64,000 nucleotides of DNA from Ampelocalamus luodianensis (Eukaryota; Streptophyta; Magnoliopsida; Poales; Poaceae): contig CM070631.1 in the NCBI GenBank assembly GCA_036346255.1, positions 27,822,339-27,886,338 of the forward strand, read 5' to 3'. Position numbers and translations under genes: made by a program. The notes below the pieces were generated by a model. It had not been told where the DNA came from and made no database searches. It was given only the letters and a program-made list of their open reading frames with translations. Of the stretch, positions 42,054 through 52,234 are shown in pieces (the first letter of the stretch is position 1; the number at the start of each line of letters is the position of its first letter).

Positions 42054-43189
42054 AAGAGAGAGAGAGAAATACTAAACATCTGTCGTAAATTATTTTTTGC
42101 GAAAGTAGTCAAAATTTTGACCTTTGGGTATACTTGATGATTCGTAATTTCGTACTCCGGCCGGCTTCTTCTTCTTTTTCATCGGCGCGGTCGAGCGCGC
42201 GAGTGCTGCCTCCGGCAAAGCCGGCTCGGCTCGTCTTCTTCGCCGCCGAGCGCCCCTCCGACGGAGCCACGCTCGGCCGCATTCCCCTATCTTTTCCATA
42301 TATCAAGGAGGATTGGATCCAGCCAAACTGTCAAACTGGTTGTCCAATGTCTACAAGATATTTTCTGTGTTTTTTATATTAAAAAAACTGTCAAACTGGT
42401 TGTCCAATGAATCGCTTAGGTTGAACATAATTTCTTCATTAAGTTACTCAAGGGTACGAAGGTAACTTGATGTAACCGAACATCCGGCACAAGATGCACA
42501 ATATTTCACAAAGAAAGTTCAACATGATAGAATTTGGTGAGAAAATGGGCTGATGATGTACGATCTTATGGATTGGGGGTTCCTCGGCCATGAGGCCCAG
42601 TAACGGATGAAATGTTCTTTTGTGAGGTAGTGGGAGACAAACGGATCGAATGGGCCTTCAAAAAGCATGTCCACTGGATTTCTGGGCGTTGGGCTGATGA
42701 CTAAATGAACTCGGCCGTCACTCGTCTCCTCAACAAGAACAAGACAAAACAAACGAGAAGTTTGCTGAAGAAAATTAAAGGCGTGAACTTTTTTTTCCCT
42801 GAAAGATGTTAATAATTTGAATGTGATTATGAACATGTCACCTTCTCTTAAAGTGGCAAATAGAATCGGATGTGCACAGCGGCAGCAGGAGGTGATATTT
42901 GATTATGAGACACCAAGCTGAAGTCAAGAGTGCAAGAGACAACAGGTGTCGTCGCCTCTGCTGCAAACTGGTGTCAGAAAGTTGGTTGACCAAACACGAT
43001 CGTTCTTCCCCCGAAAAAAAAAACAGAAAAGAAAAGAAAGATCGTTCTAAACTCAAACGGCATTTGCCCTGGCTGTCAAACTGTTGAATGGGCCAAGTTG
43101 ATCAGGGTGAAGGTCATCCGGTCATTCGGCCTGTTCCTTTACAGTGACACTTCAGCAGCCCAGGAGTAGGGTCTTATGGGGATATATAA
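42049..43189. other. Unassigned intergenic DNA with a short duplicated tract
   Basis: CTGTCAAACTGGTTGTCCAA occurs at 42328 and 42388, 60 bp apart, on either side of an AT-rich spacer. Small GC-rich islands (42160-42290) give short open frames without domains. No gene is supported. Confidence 0.4.
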
Positions 43190-43670
43190 GGCCTGTTTGG
43201 ATTGGTGTTCTATTTAGTCTTACCAAATTTTGGTGTTTACCTGACAATTTGGCCACTATTTGGTTTGAAGTTAAAATTTGACTTTGCTCCAAAAAAATTT
43301 GGCTTGCCCCAATCTCTTAAGCCATTTTGTTTGCAAAGTTTTGGTTGAAAATTTGGGCACCAAATTTTGGCTTGGTAGCACAGTGATGCATTAATTGCAA
43401 GATAAGTTTGATTAATAAATTTTAAATGATCATATTTTATAAACCGAGTATCCGATTTGCAATCCGATTGAACCGTTGTGTTCTTTATCATTTAATCAAC
43501 AAAACAAGATCACTGTTGGCATATTTTAGTGCAAAAAAGAATATATATCACCTTTAAAAATAATTACTGTATAAAAATAAAAACCAACTTTAAGTTGGAA
43601 TTATTTTTATTAAGTTTCAAATAGTTCTAAGAATTTTTGTGAATTTTTCATGTATGTATGTGTGCATATA

Positions 43671-44540
43671 TGTCACATCCCCAAATTAATAAAGAATTTA
43701 TGTGAATTTTCTCATAATTTTTTAATTTAATTTACTATTTTCTGAAGCTATTTTGAATTATCAGAATTAAATCAATTGCTAAATCAAAATAAATCAGAAA
43801 ATAGTGCTTGGGCCGAAACCTCCTTAGCCACCCTATTCTTTCCACGCGCGCAGCCCACTCGGCCTGCTCCTCCCACGCGTTTCACTTCGGTCGTTGGATC
43901 GAGATTGAACAACTAGATCTCGGTACATTCGGACTTCCCAAACGCTCCAATCCAGGTGGACTATCCGATTGAAAATGAATGGTCCAATCTTCATAACACC
44001 TTCGGACAGTCGAACGTCCGAAATCGAACGGTTCAACGTGACCCCTTCCCTTTTCCTCTTCTCGCTCCTCTCGCGCGTTTCACTTCGGCCGTTGGATCGA
44101 GATTGAACGGCTAGATCTCAGCGGTACGTTTGGACTTTCCAAACGCTCCAATTCAGGTGGACCGTCCGATTGAAAATGAATGGTCTGATCTTGATAACAC
44201 CTTCGGATGGTCCGAACGTCCGAATCGATGTGGACCGTTCGATCTAAATCGAACGGTTCAACGCGACCCCTTCCCTTTTCCTCTTCTCGCTCCTCCCGCG
44301 CGTGTCTCGCTGCCATTGGTTCACTGGACCCCACCAGTCAGCGTCTGAGGCTAGCTCAGCCTCGGTGAGAAAAGTATTAAAAGATTTATAAAATCCGAAA
44401 TCCATTTATTGACACACTAAAAAGTATGTTAAACTTCTAAAATGCATAACTAATTCATTTTTACTTCAAATACATTGAAACCAATTTTGTTAATTTTTAT
44501 TTTAAGTGAACTTATTTCTAAAAATGGTTTTAATCTTACC
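43671..44540 (+). mobile_element. LTR fragment related to the chromovirus LTR at the window start
   Basis: It starts TGTCACATCCCC and shares TCTCATAATTTTT, TTTACTATTT-like sequence with 1636-1670. A longer block, AACTTCTAAAATGCATAACT followed by AATTCATTTT, matches 6311-6340. A GC-rich middle carries a tandem repeat. The right boundary is unclear. Confidence 0.6.
43877..44302. repeat. Two tandem copies of a 200-225-bp unit inside the LTR fragment
   Basis: GTTTCACTTCGGNCGTTGGA, GATTGAAAATGAATGGTC, CTTCGGA, AATCGAACGGTTCAACG and CCCCTTCCCTTTTCCTCTTC recur in order at 43877-44078 and 44079-44302. Copy 2 has an extra about 25 bp with GATGTGGACCGTTCGATC. Confidence 0.85.
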
Positions 44541-44793
44541 TCTATCACAGAAGATATATTTTGTGGGAAATGATCCCAAAAAATTATATGGCATGCGGGA
44601 CCTGCGTGTCATACTCACAATTTTGACATATTATGGCATGGCTTCAATCCAAACACATCAATTTTGGTATTGCCCATGAATTGGTATGACTACAATCCAA
44701 ACACTATTTTTTTTGCCCTGGTTTTGGCACTACCACAATTTTGGCATTACCAAAATTCTGGTATGGCTCCCTGAGGTCATAAACCAAACAGAC

Positions 44794-45005
44794 ACATACA
44801 CCTCACCTCATATGTGGTACCCAGACCCGCGCCACATCGACACGCCTTCTTCCTGCCGAATCAGCGCACCTCCCGTGCCAACCCACCCATCCTTTCGGGA
44901 TTCGGATCCTTTGTATTATTGCGAAGGTCCACGATGCGAACAATGTTTTTATGAGAGGTCTGTAATGAACTGTAGTAAAATATTGCAACAATAGTGTGAT
45001 CTGTA
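44794..45005. other. LINE target region
   Basis: Short unassigned flank ending in the left target duplication AGTGTGATCTGTA (44993-45005). Confidence 0.5.
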
Positions 45006-47391
45006 TTGGAAAGTTATTAAAGAATTACCAAGCAATTCAGCCCTTGGTTCTAATGGTTTTCCCAACTTTTTCTATAAGGAATTCTAGGGGTGATTAAGAA
45101 CCAGTTCCTATGGATGGTGACTGACTTTTCTAAAGGACTTTGGATATGAAAAGATTAAATTTGGGGTGATTACTTTGATTCCTAAACTTAAAGAGGGTGA
45201 TTACTTTGATTCCTAAACTTAAAGAGGCCAATAATATAAAGCAGTTTAGACCTATTTGCCTTTTGAATGTTAGTTTTAAGATTTTGACCAAATTATTAGC
45301 TAATAGGCTGGGGTTAATTGCTGATAAGGTTATCAATGATTGTCAGTTTGCTTTTATCAAGGGTACACACATTTTGGATGGAGTGATTTCTCTTCATGAG
45401 ATTACTCATGAGATCAGATGTTATAAAAAGAAAGGGGTGATTTTGAAGCTAGATTTTGAAAATGATTATGATAAGATACAATGGAGTTTCTTGGAAGAAG
45501 TAATGATGAGAATTTTTTTTTCTAAGATTTGGATTGAACAGGTCATGAGAACAGTCAAAGGGGGTAAGGTTAGCATTAATATCAATGGGGAAGTTGGACC
45601 ATACTTCAAGACTTATAGAGGATTGAGGCAAGAAGATTCTTTATCTCCTCTTCTTTTCAATTTGGCTGTAGATGCTTTAGCTGAGATCATTATTAGAGCT
45701 CAAGAAAATGGTCTAATCAAGGGGGTGATTTCTCATTTGGTTCCGCTGGGGGGGGGGGGGGTGTTCCCATTTTGCAGTATGTTGATGACACTGTGATTAT
45801 GCTAGAGTATGAGGAGAAATGATTTCTTCTTTATTATTTTGAATGGATGTCTGGTTTGAAAATAAACTATCACACGAGTGAAGTGTTTATGCTTGGGGTG
45901 AATAAAGAAGAATCTGCTAGAGTGTCAAACATTTTTAATTGCAAGATGGCTTCTTTGCCTATGACTTATTTGGGGATCCTGATTGGAGATAGATCTATTG
46001 GAATGCAAGCAACCGATAATGTGATCAACAAGCTAACTAAAAAGCTAGGTAACTGGAAAAGTAACTTCCTTTCTTCTGGGGGCAGATTAATTTTGGTTAA
46101 TAGCAGTTTGAGTAGTCTTCCTACCTATACTATAGGCTCCTATAGACTGAGTGAGGAGGTGCACAAACGTATGGATACTACCAGATCCCGTTTTTTAGGG
46201 GAGCTAGTGATCATTTTAAGTACCATATGGTGAAATGGGATTATGTTTGCAGACCTAAAGAATTTGGGGGTTAGGGTCATTAACACTAGGGTTATGAATG
46301 ATTGTCTCATAGCTAAGTGGATTTGGAGAATAAATTCATCAAATAATGAGCTCTGGTTTAGAATTTTAAAAGCCATGTATTTTCCCAAAGGTGCTTTCAG
46401 AGACGCTAAAGTTCTTAGAGGCTCCCAATTCTGGAAACAAGTGCTGAAAGCTAAGAACTGGTTCAAATGGGGTGCTAAGTATAAGATTAGGAATGGGCAC
46501 AATGTTTCCTTTTGGAGTGATGTTTGGGCTGGGGACTGTCCTCTTAAGATTAAATACAACAATCTTTTCAGTATTTGTCTTTCCCTGATATGAGTGTGGC
46601 TGATGGTTTGACTAACGATAATTGGAATATTACTTTCAAAAGAGATTTTGGAGAAGAGGAAGCAATTCAATGGGAGAGTTTAAGAAATATTTTAACAGAT
46701 GTTGAACTTGATAACACTATGGATAGAGTTGTGTGTTGTTTTGAAAAATCTGGAATGTTCTCAGTTAAATTTTTATATAAACAGATGGTCTTTGGGGGTG
46801 TTATTTGCAGGAAAATAAAAAAGCTATGGGAGAGCAAAGTTTCTCTAAAAGTTAATTTTTTTTTGTGGCAGTGTTATCATAACAAAGTTTAAACATTGGA
46901 ACAACTTAGTAAAAAGGGTTGAAAAGGGGGATCGAACTGCATTCTTTGTGGCGATATAGAGAGTATTGATCACATTTTGTTCTCTTACATTTTGGCAAGT
47001 TTTTTTTTGGCTGTGTATCAAAGAGGTGCTTAATTGGGAGCGTGCTCTAGTTTCTATTGAAGATTTCCAATTGAATTGGTTAGATAGGAGGGGGGCTACT
47101 GATTACAATGCCATTTTGTTTAGTTTTGCAGTTTCTGCCTGGAATATCTGGAAAGTTAGAAACAAAATGACGATTGAGGGGGTTTTTTCTTGGCAACCTA
47201 TGGATGTGATTTTGAAATTTCTATCTTGTTTGCAGTATTTGCGAGTTCTCACCAGCGGGGTTGAACGTAGTAAGTTGGATGGTTTCTTGAAGGCTACTGA
47301 AGACTGGTCTAAATGCTTTTGTAACTTGGATAATCTTGATTGTCGTACTATAAACTCTAGTTTGAATGTAGTTTTTCCTCTTTCTGCTTGA
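45006..47391 (+). pseudogene. LINE ORF2: reverse transcriptase and zf-RVT region, broken
   Basis: The start corresponds to IKELPSNSALGSNGF. The frame 45197-45796 has the RT hallmarks ITLIPKLKEANNIKQFRPI, LLNVSFKILTKLLANRL, FIKGTHILDGVISLHE, KLDFENDYDKIQW and FKTYRGLRQEDSLSP. A run of 14 G (45748-45761) breaks the frame before the active-site box, which then reads QYVDDTVIM (relatives have Y/FADD). It continues GLKINYHTSEVFML and MTYLGILIGDR (45847-46233), then a zf-RVT-like part (SVKFLYKQM, LWESKVSLKVNFFLWQC, CILCGDIESIDHILF) with several stops, ending at 47391. Endonuclease is absent because of the 5' truncation. Not functional. Confidence 0.9.
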
Positions 47392-47492
47392 ATTGTAAAA
47401 TGGTTGTCCCAGTAGTTTAGTTTCACCCTTTGTATGAACTCTTATATGCTTTCTATAAAAGCTAGGTTTACCCCTTTTTTTTTTTAAAAAAC
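45006..47492 (+). mobile_element. 5'-truncated LINE with 13-bp target duplication and poly(A) end
   Basis: Identical AGTGTGATCTGTA copies flank the unit (44993-45005 and 47493-47505). The unit starts within the ORF2 reverse transcriptase and ends in a T11-A6 tail after a short 3' UTR. Variable-length duplications, a 5' truncation and an A-rich end are the marks of target-primed reverse transcription. Confidence 0.9.
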
Positions 47493-47505
47493 AGTGTGAT
47501 CTGTA

Positions 47506-48310
47506 CCGTAGCGATTGATCTGTAGCAAAAATCACTATAATGATTGATTTAAACCTTTAATTTCTGATTGAACGGTAGAAGTCGCTTCTCATACCAATTC
47601 ACTGTAGATGTGCAGACGATCCCTTTCCCATTCTTTGCTGCCTCGCCGATCCCACCCACGTCGACACGTGCGCTTGTACTCGCAAACCCGCGCCGCACCC
47701 AACCCATGCGCTGGTACTCCCGATCTGCCACAACCCTCATGCGCCGCCTCCTCACTCATGCGTGCAATCATCTAGTTTCATGCCTCATGAAAAAGGAAAG
47801 GACCCGGCTCTAAAGGATTCGAACAGGGAACCATAGGAAGCAAAATTCTTCACGTGACAAATTGAACCATGTGATGTGACTCGATTGTGATGGTGGAAAG
47901 CAAGCAAGTAGTTAGTGTTGTAGGGTATCCATGCCTAAATGAATGATTCATCAGTGATTGCCTTTCACAACACAGGCGCGTGCAGAGGGCCAATGAGATG
48001 ATTCGCGCTTAGTGTCGAGGCGGCGTTGTGAGAATTCTACAGAGTGCAGAAGAAACCTGCCTACCGGAGTAGTTGATTTTATGTCTACTGTAGTTGTTGA
48101 TTTTGTGTCTACTGTAGTTTAGTTATGTGTATACTATAATTTTTAGAATATATCTATTTCAATTATTGATTCTGTATCTACTGCAATATTTGGTATATAT
48201 CTACTACAGTCGTTGATCATGTGTTTACTGTAATTTTAATCTATGTCTATTGTAATTTTCTCCCCGGAACACCAGCAACGACGTCTTTTTCCACTAGTGG
48301 CCACGCCTGG
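47506..48310. other. Unassigned repeat-like DNA
   Basis: Contains five or more TCTACTGTAG / TCTACTACAGT-type motifs between 48075 and 48260, suggesting a degraded subterminal repeat of a DNA transposon. No gene is supported. Confidence 0.4.
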
Positions 48311-48349
48311 GATCAGGCTGCTTGAACAATCTGTCCCATCAGGACAACT

Positions 48350-48530
48350 CAGGCGGTGACTGGTTCATCGACTACGGCGCATCGGCACACATGGTCTCGT
48401 ACCACGGTAAACTCCATTCTCTATCTCCAGTCTGATCCACTCGTGTTCTTGTTGGTAATGGTGCATCAATTCCTATTACTTGTTCTGGCAGTACTTCTTT
48501 TGGTACTCCACTGGTGTGGCCCAACTAGTA
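48350..48530 (+). pseudogene. Ty1/copia protease fragment with altered active site
   Basis: The frame starting at GGTGACTGGTTC reads GDWFIDYGASAHMVSYHGKL, one stop (TGA), then RVLVGNGASIPITCSGSTSF. This is the copia protease pattern. The catalytic triplet D-S/T-G is DYG here, so the enzyme would be dead even without the stop. It belongs with the copia piece at 50310-50949. Confidence 0.75.
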
Positions 48531-49319
48531 CAATTCTAGTGGACACGGATGTTTGGGCAAATCTTTCACGGTACACTCACAGTATCAAATAAACTCCACG
48601 CCGTGAACAAGCAATTAGCAGCAATCCTTCTCTTTCTCTCCGACGCAGGTCACCAACTGAATTGAGATGTATACATGCATGCACGTACAGCCCAACCCCA
48701 ACTCCCCTTCTCTTGACTCTGCCAACACCTGTAGCTCCAATCTTCTGGCGCCAACAACCAACAGTAGTAGAGAATCCCACGGCTTGGAAACCAGCAGCAA
48801 TCTCCTCTTATCGATCCAAACTGCAAGCAGCAGCAATACTAGCTTCTCCAGTATACTAGTGGATGCTTGTAACCCTGTCTTCTTGTACGAGTTCCAAACA
48901 GCAACAACAACCGTGTTCCCAACCGAACAGCAGCAGAATCTATCTACTCCTCTCGACGCAACCAATCAGCAGTAATTAAGATAAAGGGAATAGGTTGGCA
49001 GCAACCAAACCCTGTTGATCCTTCACCCCGAGAGCACAACAACTCAAGAATAAAAAGGAAGGGATCCGAGTGATCCAACTCGCAAACTCCAGCACCTCAG
49101 CTAGAAGCCCGCGCGCGCACGACAAAACCCTGGGAATTGGCCAGAACAGAGAGCAAGACATGGCCGCCAAACCATGTCTTGAATGTGAATTGAATGTATA
49201 CAATTTGTTATGTCTCAGCTTGTTTCAGAGGGTATGGCTAGTATTTCCTGAGGCTAGCCAATAAACAGAAGGGGTTTGTTAGGGAGTACTCGAGTGTTTT
49301 TTTGAGTTTGTTACCATCT
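48531..49319. other. Unassigned region between copia fragments
   Basis: A Ser/Asn/Thr/Gln-rich open frame (48667-48975) shows no recognised domain. Further on, 49000-49260 is leader-like sequence with an ATGGCCGCC start that soon ends. I cannot assign either part. Confidence 0.3.
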
Positions 49320-49548
49320 ATGATGCATCATCTCTTACAGACGGTTTAATTTACAAACCGTCTGTGATAGTCGATTAGCACAGACGGTTTTGAGTTAATA
49401 ACCGTTTGTGATAGTATATATTACAGACGGTTCGAAAACCGTATGTGATGACCTCATGTCATTACAGACTCATAAACTCAGACGGCTCACAAAACCGTCC
49501 GTGACGACGTTTTTGAACCGTTGTGAAGATCTTTTCTATAGTAGTGGG
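49320..49548. mobile_element. CACTA transposon terminal fragment
   Basis: Repeated ACAGACGGTTT / AACCGTCTGTGAT motifs in both orientations lead to the end TTTTCTATAGTAGTG (49548), the inverse of a CACTACTATAGAAAA CACTA terminus. The opposite terminus was not found in the window. Confidence 0.7.
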
Positions 49549-50290
49549 TCTTCACTAATCCATGTTGAAGAAACTTGAATGAATCATGTCAGCTCCACAC
49601 GAGCACTTCTCTCGAACACTAGAGTTGCTCTTCTTCCTCTCTAGAGATGGTGAGCACAACACCACTTCACAAACTTTACCGCTCGGCTAGAACGGAACTA
49701 CCGATTTTAAGAGGTTTTGAGAAATACAAAAAACATCATCTTTGGAAATAACGTACCGCCAACTAAACTTTGGTACTACCGCACACCGGTAGTACTGCTT
49801 AAGAAATGCAGTCATACCGATTGTCAGAGGAGATGAACACTCCAAAAATAGGCTCTCTGAAATAAATGTACTACCAACTAGAATTTGATACTATCGACTT
49901 GCGGTAGTATCGCTCATCAACTTCGGTCATATTGATTTTTCTGAACAGTTTTTAAGATGCAAAACCAAATGCAATGTATGACACATGGTTCACCAAAATG
50001 GCAGAAAATAAACTTTCAAGCTATTATCCACGATCCCTCTTTATAGTACGGCGTCTAACCTACAAATCCGATCTTTTCTCCAAATACCGAGATTGGTAAA
50101 AACTGTAAATAGATTCTTAAGCTATATAAAATACCTTTGCTTGGTGCCCTTGGAGCCATGTTGATTGTTTACCATCTTTGCATTGCCTTCTTTATGTTAT
50201 CATTCAAATTTTAGGACTAAATATTTAAATATCTTAGCACATATGTTAGTCCCATAATACATATTGTTGATATTAATTACCAAAATTATT
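49549..50290 (-). mobile_element. Possible copia LTR fragment (minus strand)
   Basis: Contains spaced TACTACCG / CGGTAGTA motifs (about 49770-49910) like those in SIRE/Angela-type copia LTRs. It is AT-rich towards 50250. No ends were resolved. Confidence 0.35.
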
Positions 50291-50309
50291 TTTAGAGGTC
50301 TATATACTT

Positions 50310-50949
50310 TCACTACTAGCCAATGGGATTCCTATCGCTCATCCTTCCAACTACAGGAGTCTCGTCGAAGCTCTCCAATATCTCACCATCACTTGGCTGG
50401 ATCTCCTACGCCATGCAATAAGTGTATCTCCACATGCATGATCCTCGTGAGCCTCACTTGCAGCTTATCAAGCGCATCTTACGTTATATCAATGGCACGC
50501 TTGATCATGGCCGCCATCCCTACGGCTCCTCTTCGTCAAGCTGTATTGGGCTGATTGCTCCGACATACGGCGCTCTACCTCAGGATATTATGTTTTTCTT
50601 GGTGATAACCTTGTATCATGATCGTTCAAGAGGCAAACAACTGTGTCTCGTTCGAACGCAGAAGTCGAGTACAGAACCGTTCGCACCGGTTGGCCGTGGC
50701 AACTTCTTCATGAGCTGCACTGTCCATTGCCCAAGGTTACCGTGATATAGTGTGACAATGTTAGTGCCGTGTACCTCTATTCAAACCCCGTCCAACATAA
50801 GCTCACGAAAGCACATTGAACTAGACATCCATTTTGTACGTGAGAAAGTTGCCTCGGGAGATGACAGGGTTCTACATGTTCTTCATCACCACAATTTGCA
50901 GATATTTTCACAAACTTATCTAGCGCTGGACTCCCTCCTGCTGCGTTAG
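50310..50949 (+). pseudogene. Ty1/copia RT C-terminus and RNase H, frameshifted
   Basis: Pieces in order: NYRSLVEALQYLTIT, HDPREPHLQLIKRILRYING, TLDHGRHPYGSSSSS, then degraded sequence, SRGKQLCLVRTQKSSTEPF, CTVHCPRLP, SRKHIELDIHFVREKVASGD and VLHVLHHHNLQIFSQTY, ending at 50949. Relatives carry the RNase H residues in an intact ADWAG and SSAEAEY context. Here frames change at least twice and those motifs are lost. The sequence after it (50950-51090, TATATATGGAAATACA) may be the 3' LTR. Confidence 0.85.
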
Positions 50950-51710
50950 AATAGGTCTGCTTGTGTTTAACAACTCTATCTTCTGTTTGTACTTGCTTTC
51001 CGTTTGTATTCAAACGTGTACACTTGTAATCTATATATGGAAATACATACAGCAAAGTCTTGTGTGCGTCCAAGTACATTCTTGTTCAATAACCATCGCC
51101 TGCGTGAGTGCGTACGATCGTCGATCGCTAGCAGACTAGCAGTCAACGAGTTAGTGGTATTCCAAACATATATCTAGTTTAATGCATGTGCGTTGATACG
51201 GATAAAAAATTGTATGAGCTAAAATTGATGTCGCTAGGCCTGACCTGCGCTACACTCGACTCCGCTGCAGCGCCTAGTCAAGCTCCGTCCCGGTCTTTGC
51301 CACTGAGCTTGGCTTACACCACTCTTAATTAGCTTTGCACACCCAGCCTATATTGGACATATTGGATCATGTTGTGCTGGTAGAGGTGGCCTTTCTCAAC
51401 GGAGATGAAGAGGATGACCTAGCGACAACATCTATTACAACATTATTTGTTGGTGGCGACTAGAAAGCTGAGAGAATAAGAAGAGGATGATGGAGACCCA
51501 TGGAAAAGAATTTGTCGCAGGGAGAGGACATAGTTGTTGGGACAAGGATTTAAAATTTTAGTAGTTAATTTGTTTCTATGGGGTGATTTTCTTTGTTAGA
51601 GAATTTTTAGGAGCAGAAGAGGGATGTGAGAGGAGAGCCGGGAGGGGGTGCGGAACCCATCACTCAACACGCATCAACTCGTTCTTTGAAGTAGTAGATT
51701 TCGTCGCACT
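50950..51710. other. Copia LTR remnant and unassigned DNA
   Basis: The first about 150 bp may be the LTR of the preceding copia remnant (TATATATGG promoter-like motif at 51033). The rest has no supported feature. GCACT at 51706-51710 is the left target duplication of the next element. Confidence 0.4.
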
Positions 51711-51983
51711 TGTTGAGGAACCGTCGCTGGCGAGTCCAGTCCGAGCGATTACCTCATAGACAAACTCAGAATCGTAAGAACAATGCATGAACATACAAGA
51801 ACAGAATAAGAGATAGAACACAGAGATGTAGGGGGACTTCTTGCTTCTCTTTATTCATTCATCAAACCATCAATCCTTTACAATGAATAGCACCCCCTAT
51901 TTATAGGCTACGACCCTTCTAGGGTTTGGGATGAGAAGCCCACCTTGGGCCAGGGCTCCTGGTCCTGGCCCAGTTTCTTAACA
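51711..51983 (-). repeat. 3' LTR of the copia element
   Basis: 273 bp, with a promoter-like CCTATAAATAGGGGG on the minus strand (plus 51896-51910). Confidence 0.92.
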
Positions 51984-52234
51984 CTCCCCTTGGGCACTCA
52001 TCCTTCATGTCCATGTCTCATCAAAACTCTATAAAAACCCAGTAGGAAAAATTTGGAGAAAGAGTACATGAATCATGTTCTGTTATGCTGCACGAATTGC
52101 CTCATTAAAAACCTTAGCCGAGAAACTTCAGGAAAACTCGTCAAGGAAAAAAGAGTACAATCCACCCAATTTCATTTAATCTCCGGGATTTACCTTTTGG
52201 GTACTCGATCTTCGTGATCAAGCTTTAGTAATGA

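Larger units (their letters stand above)
43190..44793. mobile_element. Probable TIR element interrupted by an LTR fragment
   Basis: The left end GCCTGTTTGGATTGGTG (43191) and the inverse right end GTCTGTTTGGTTTATG (44793) match. Subterminal TTTTGGCA/CCAAATTTTGG motifs are present on both sides. An LTR-like fragment begins inside at 43671. No target duplication was resolved. Confidence 0.45.

Noticed and set aside
45197..45796. A functional reverse transcriptase gene
   Set aside because: The 5' end is truncated, a 14-G run shifts the frame before the active site, the box reads YVDD, and later stops follow.
49320..49548. Complete small CACTA element
   Set aside because: Only one CACTA terminus (49548) was found. 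No matching left end or 3-bp duplication could be identified.
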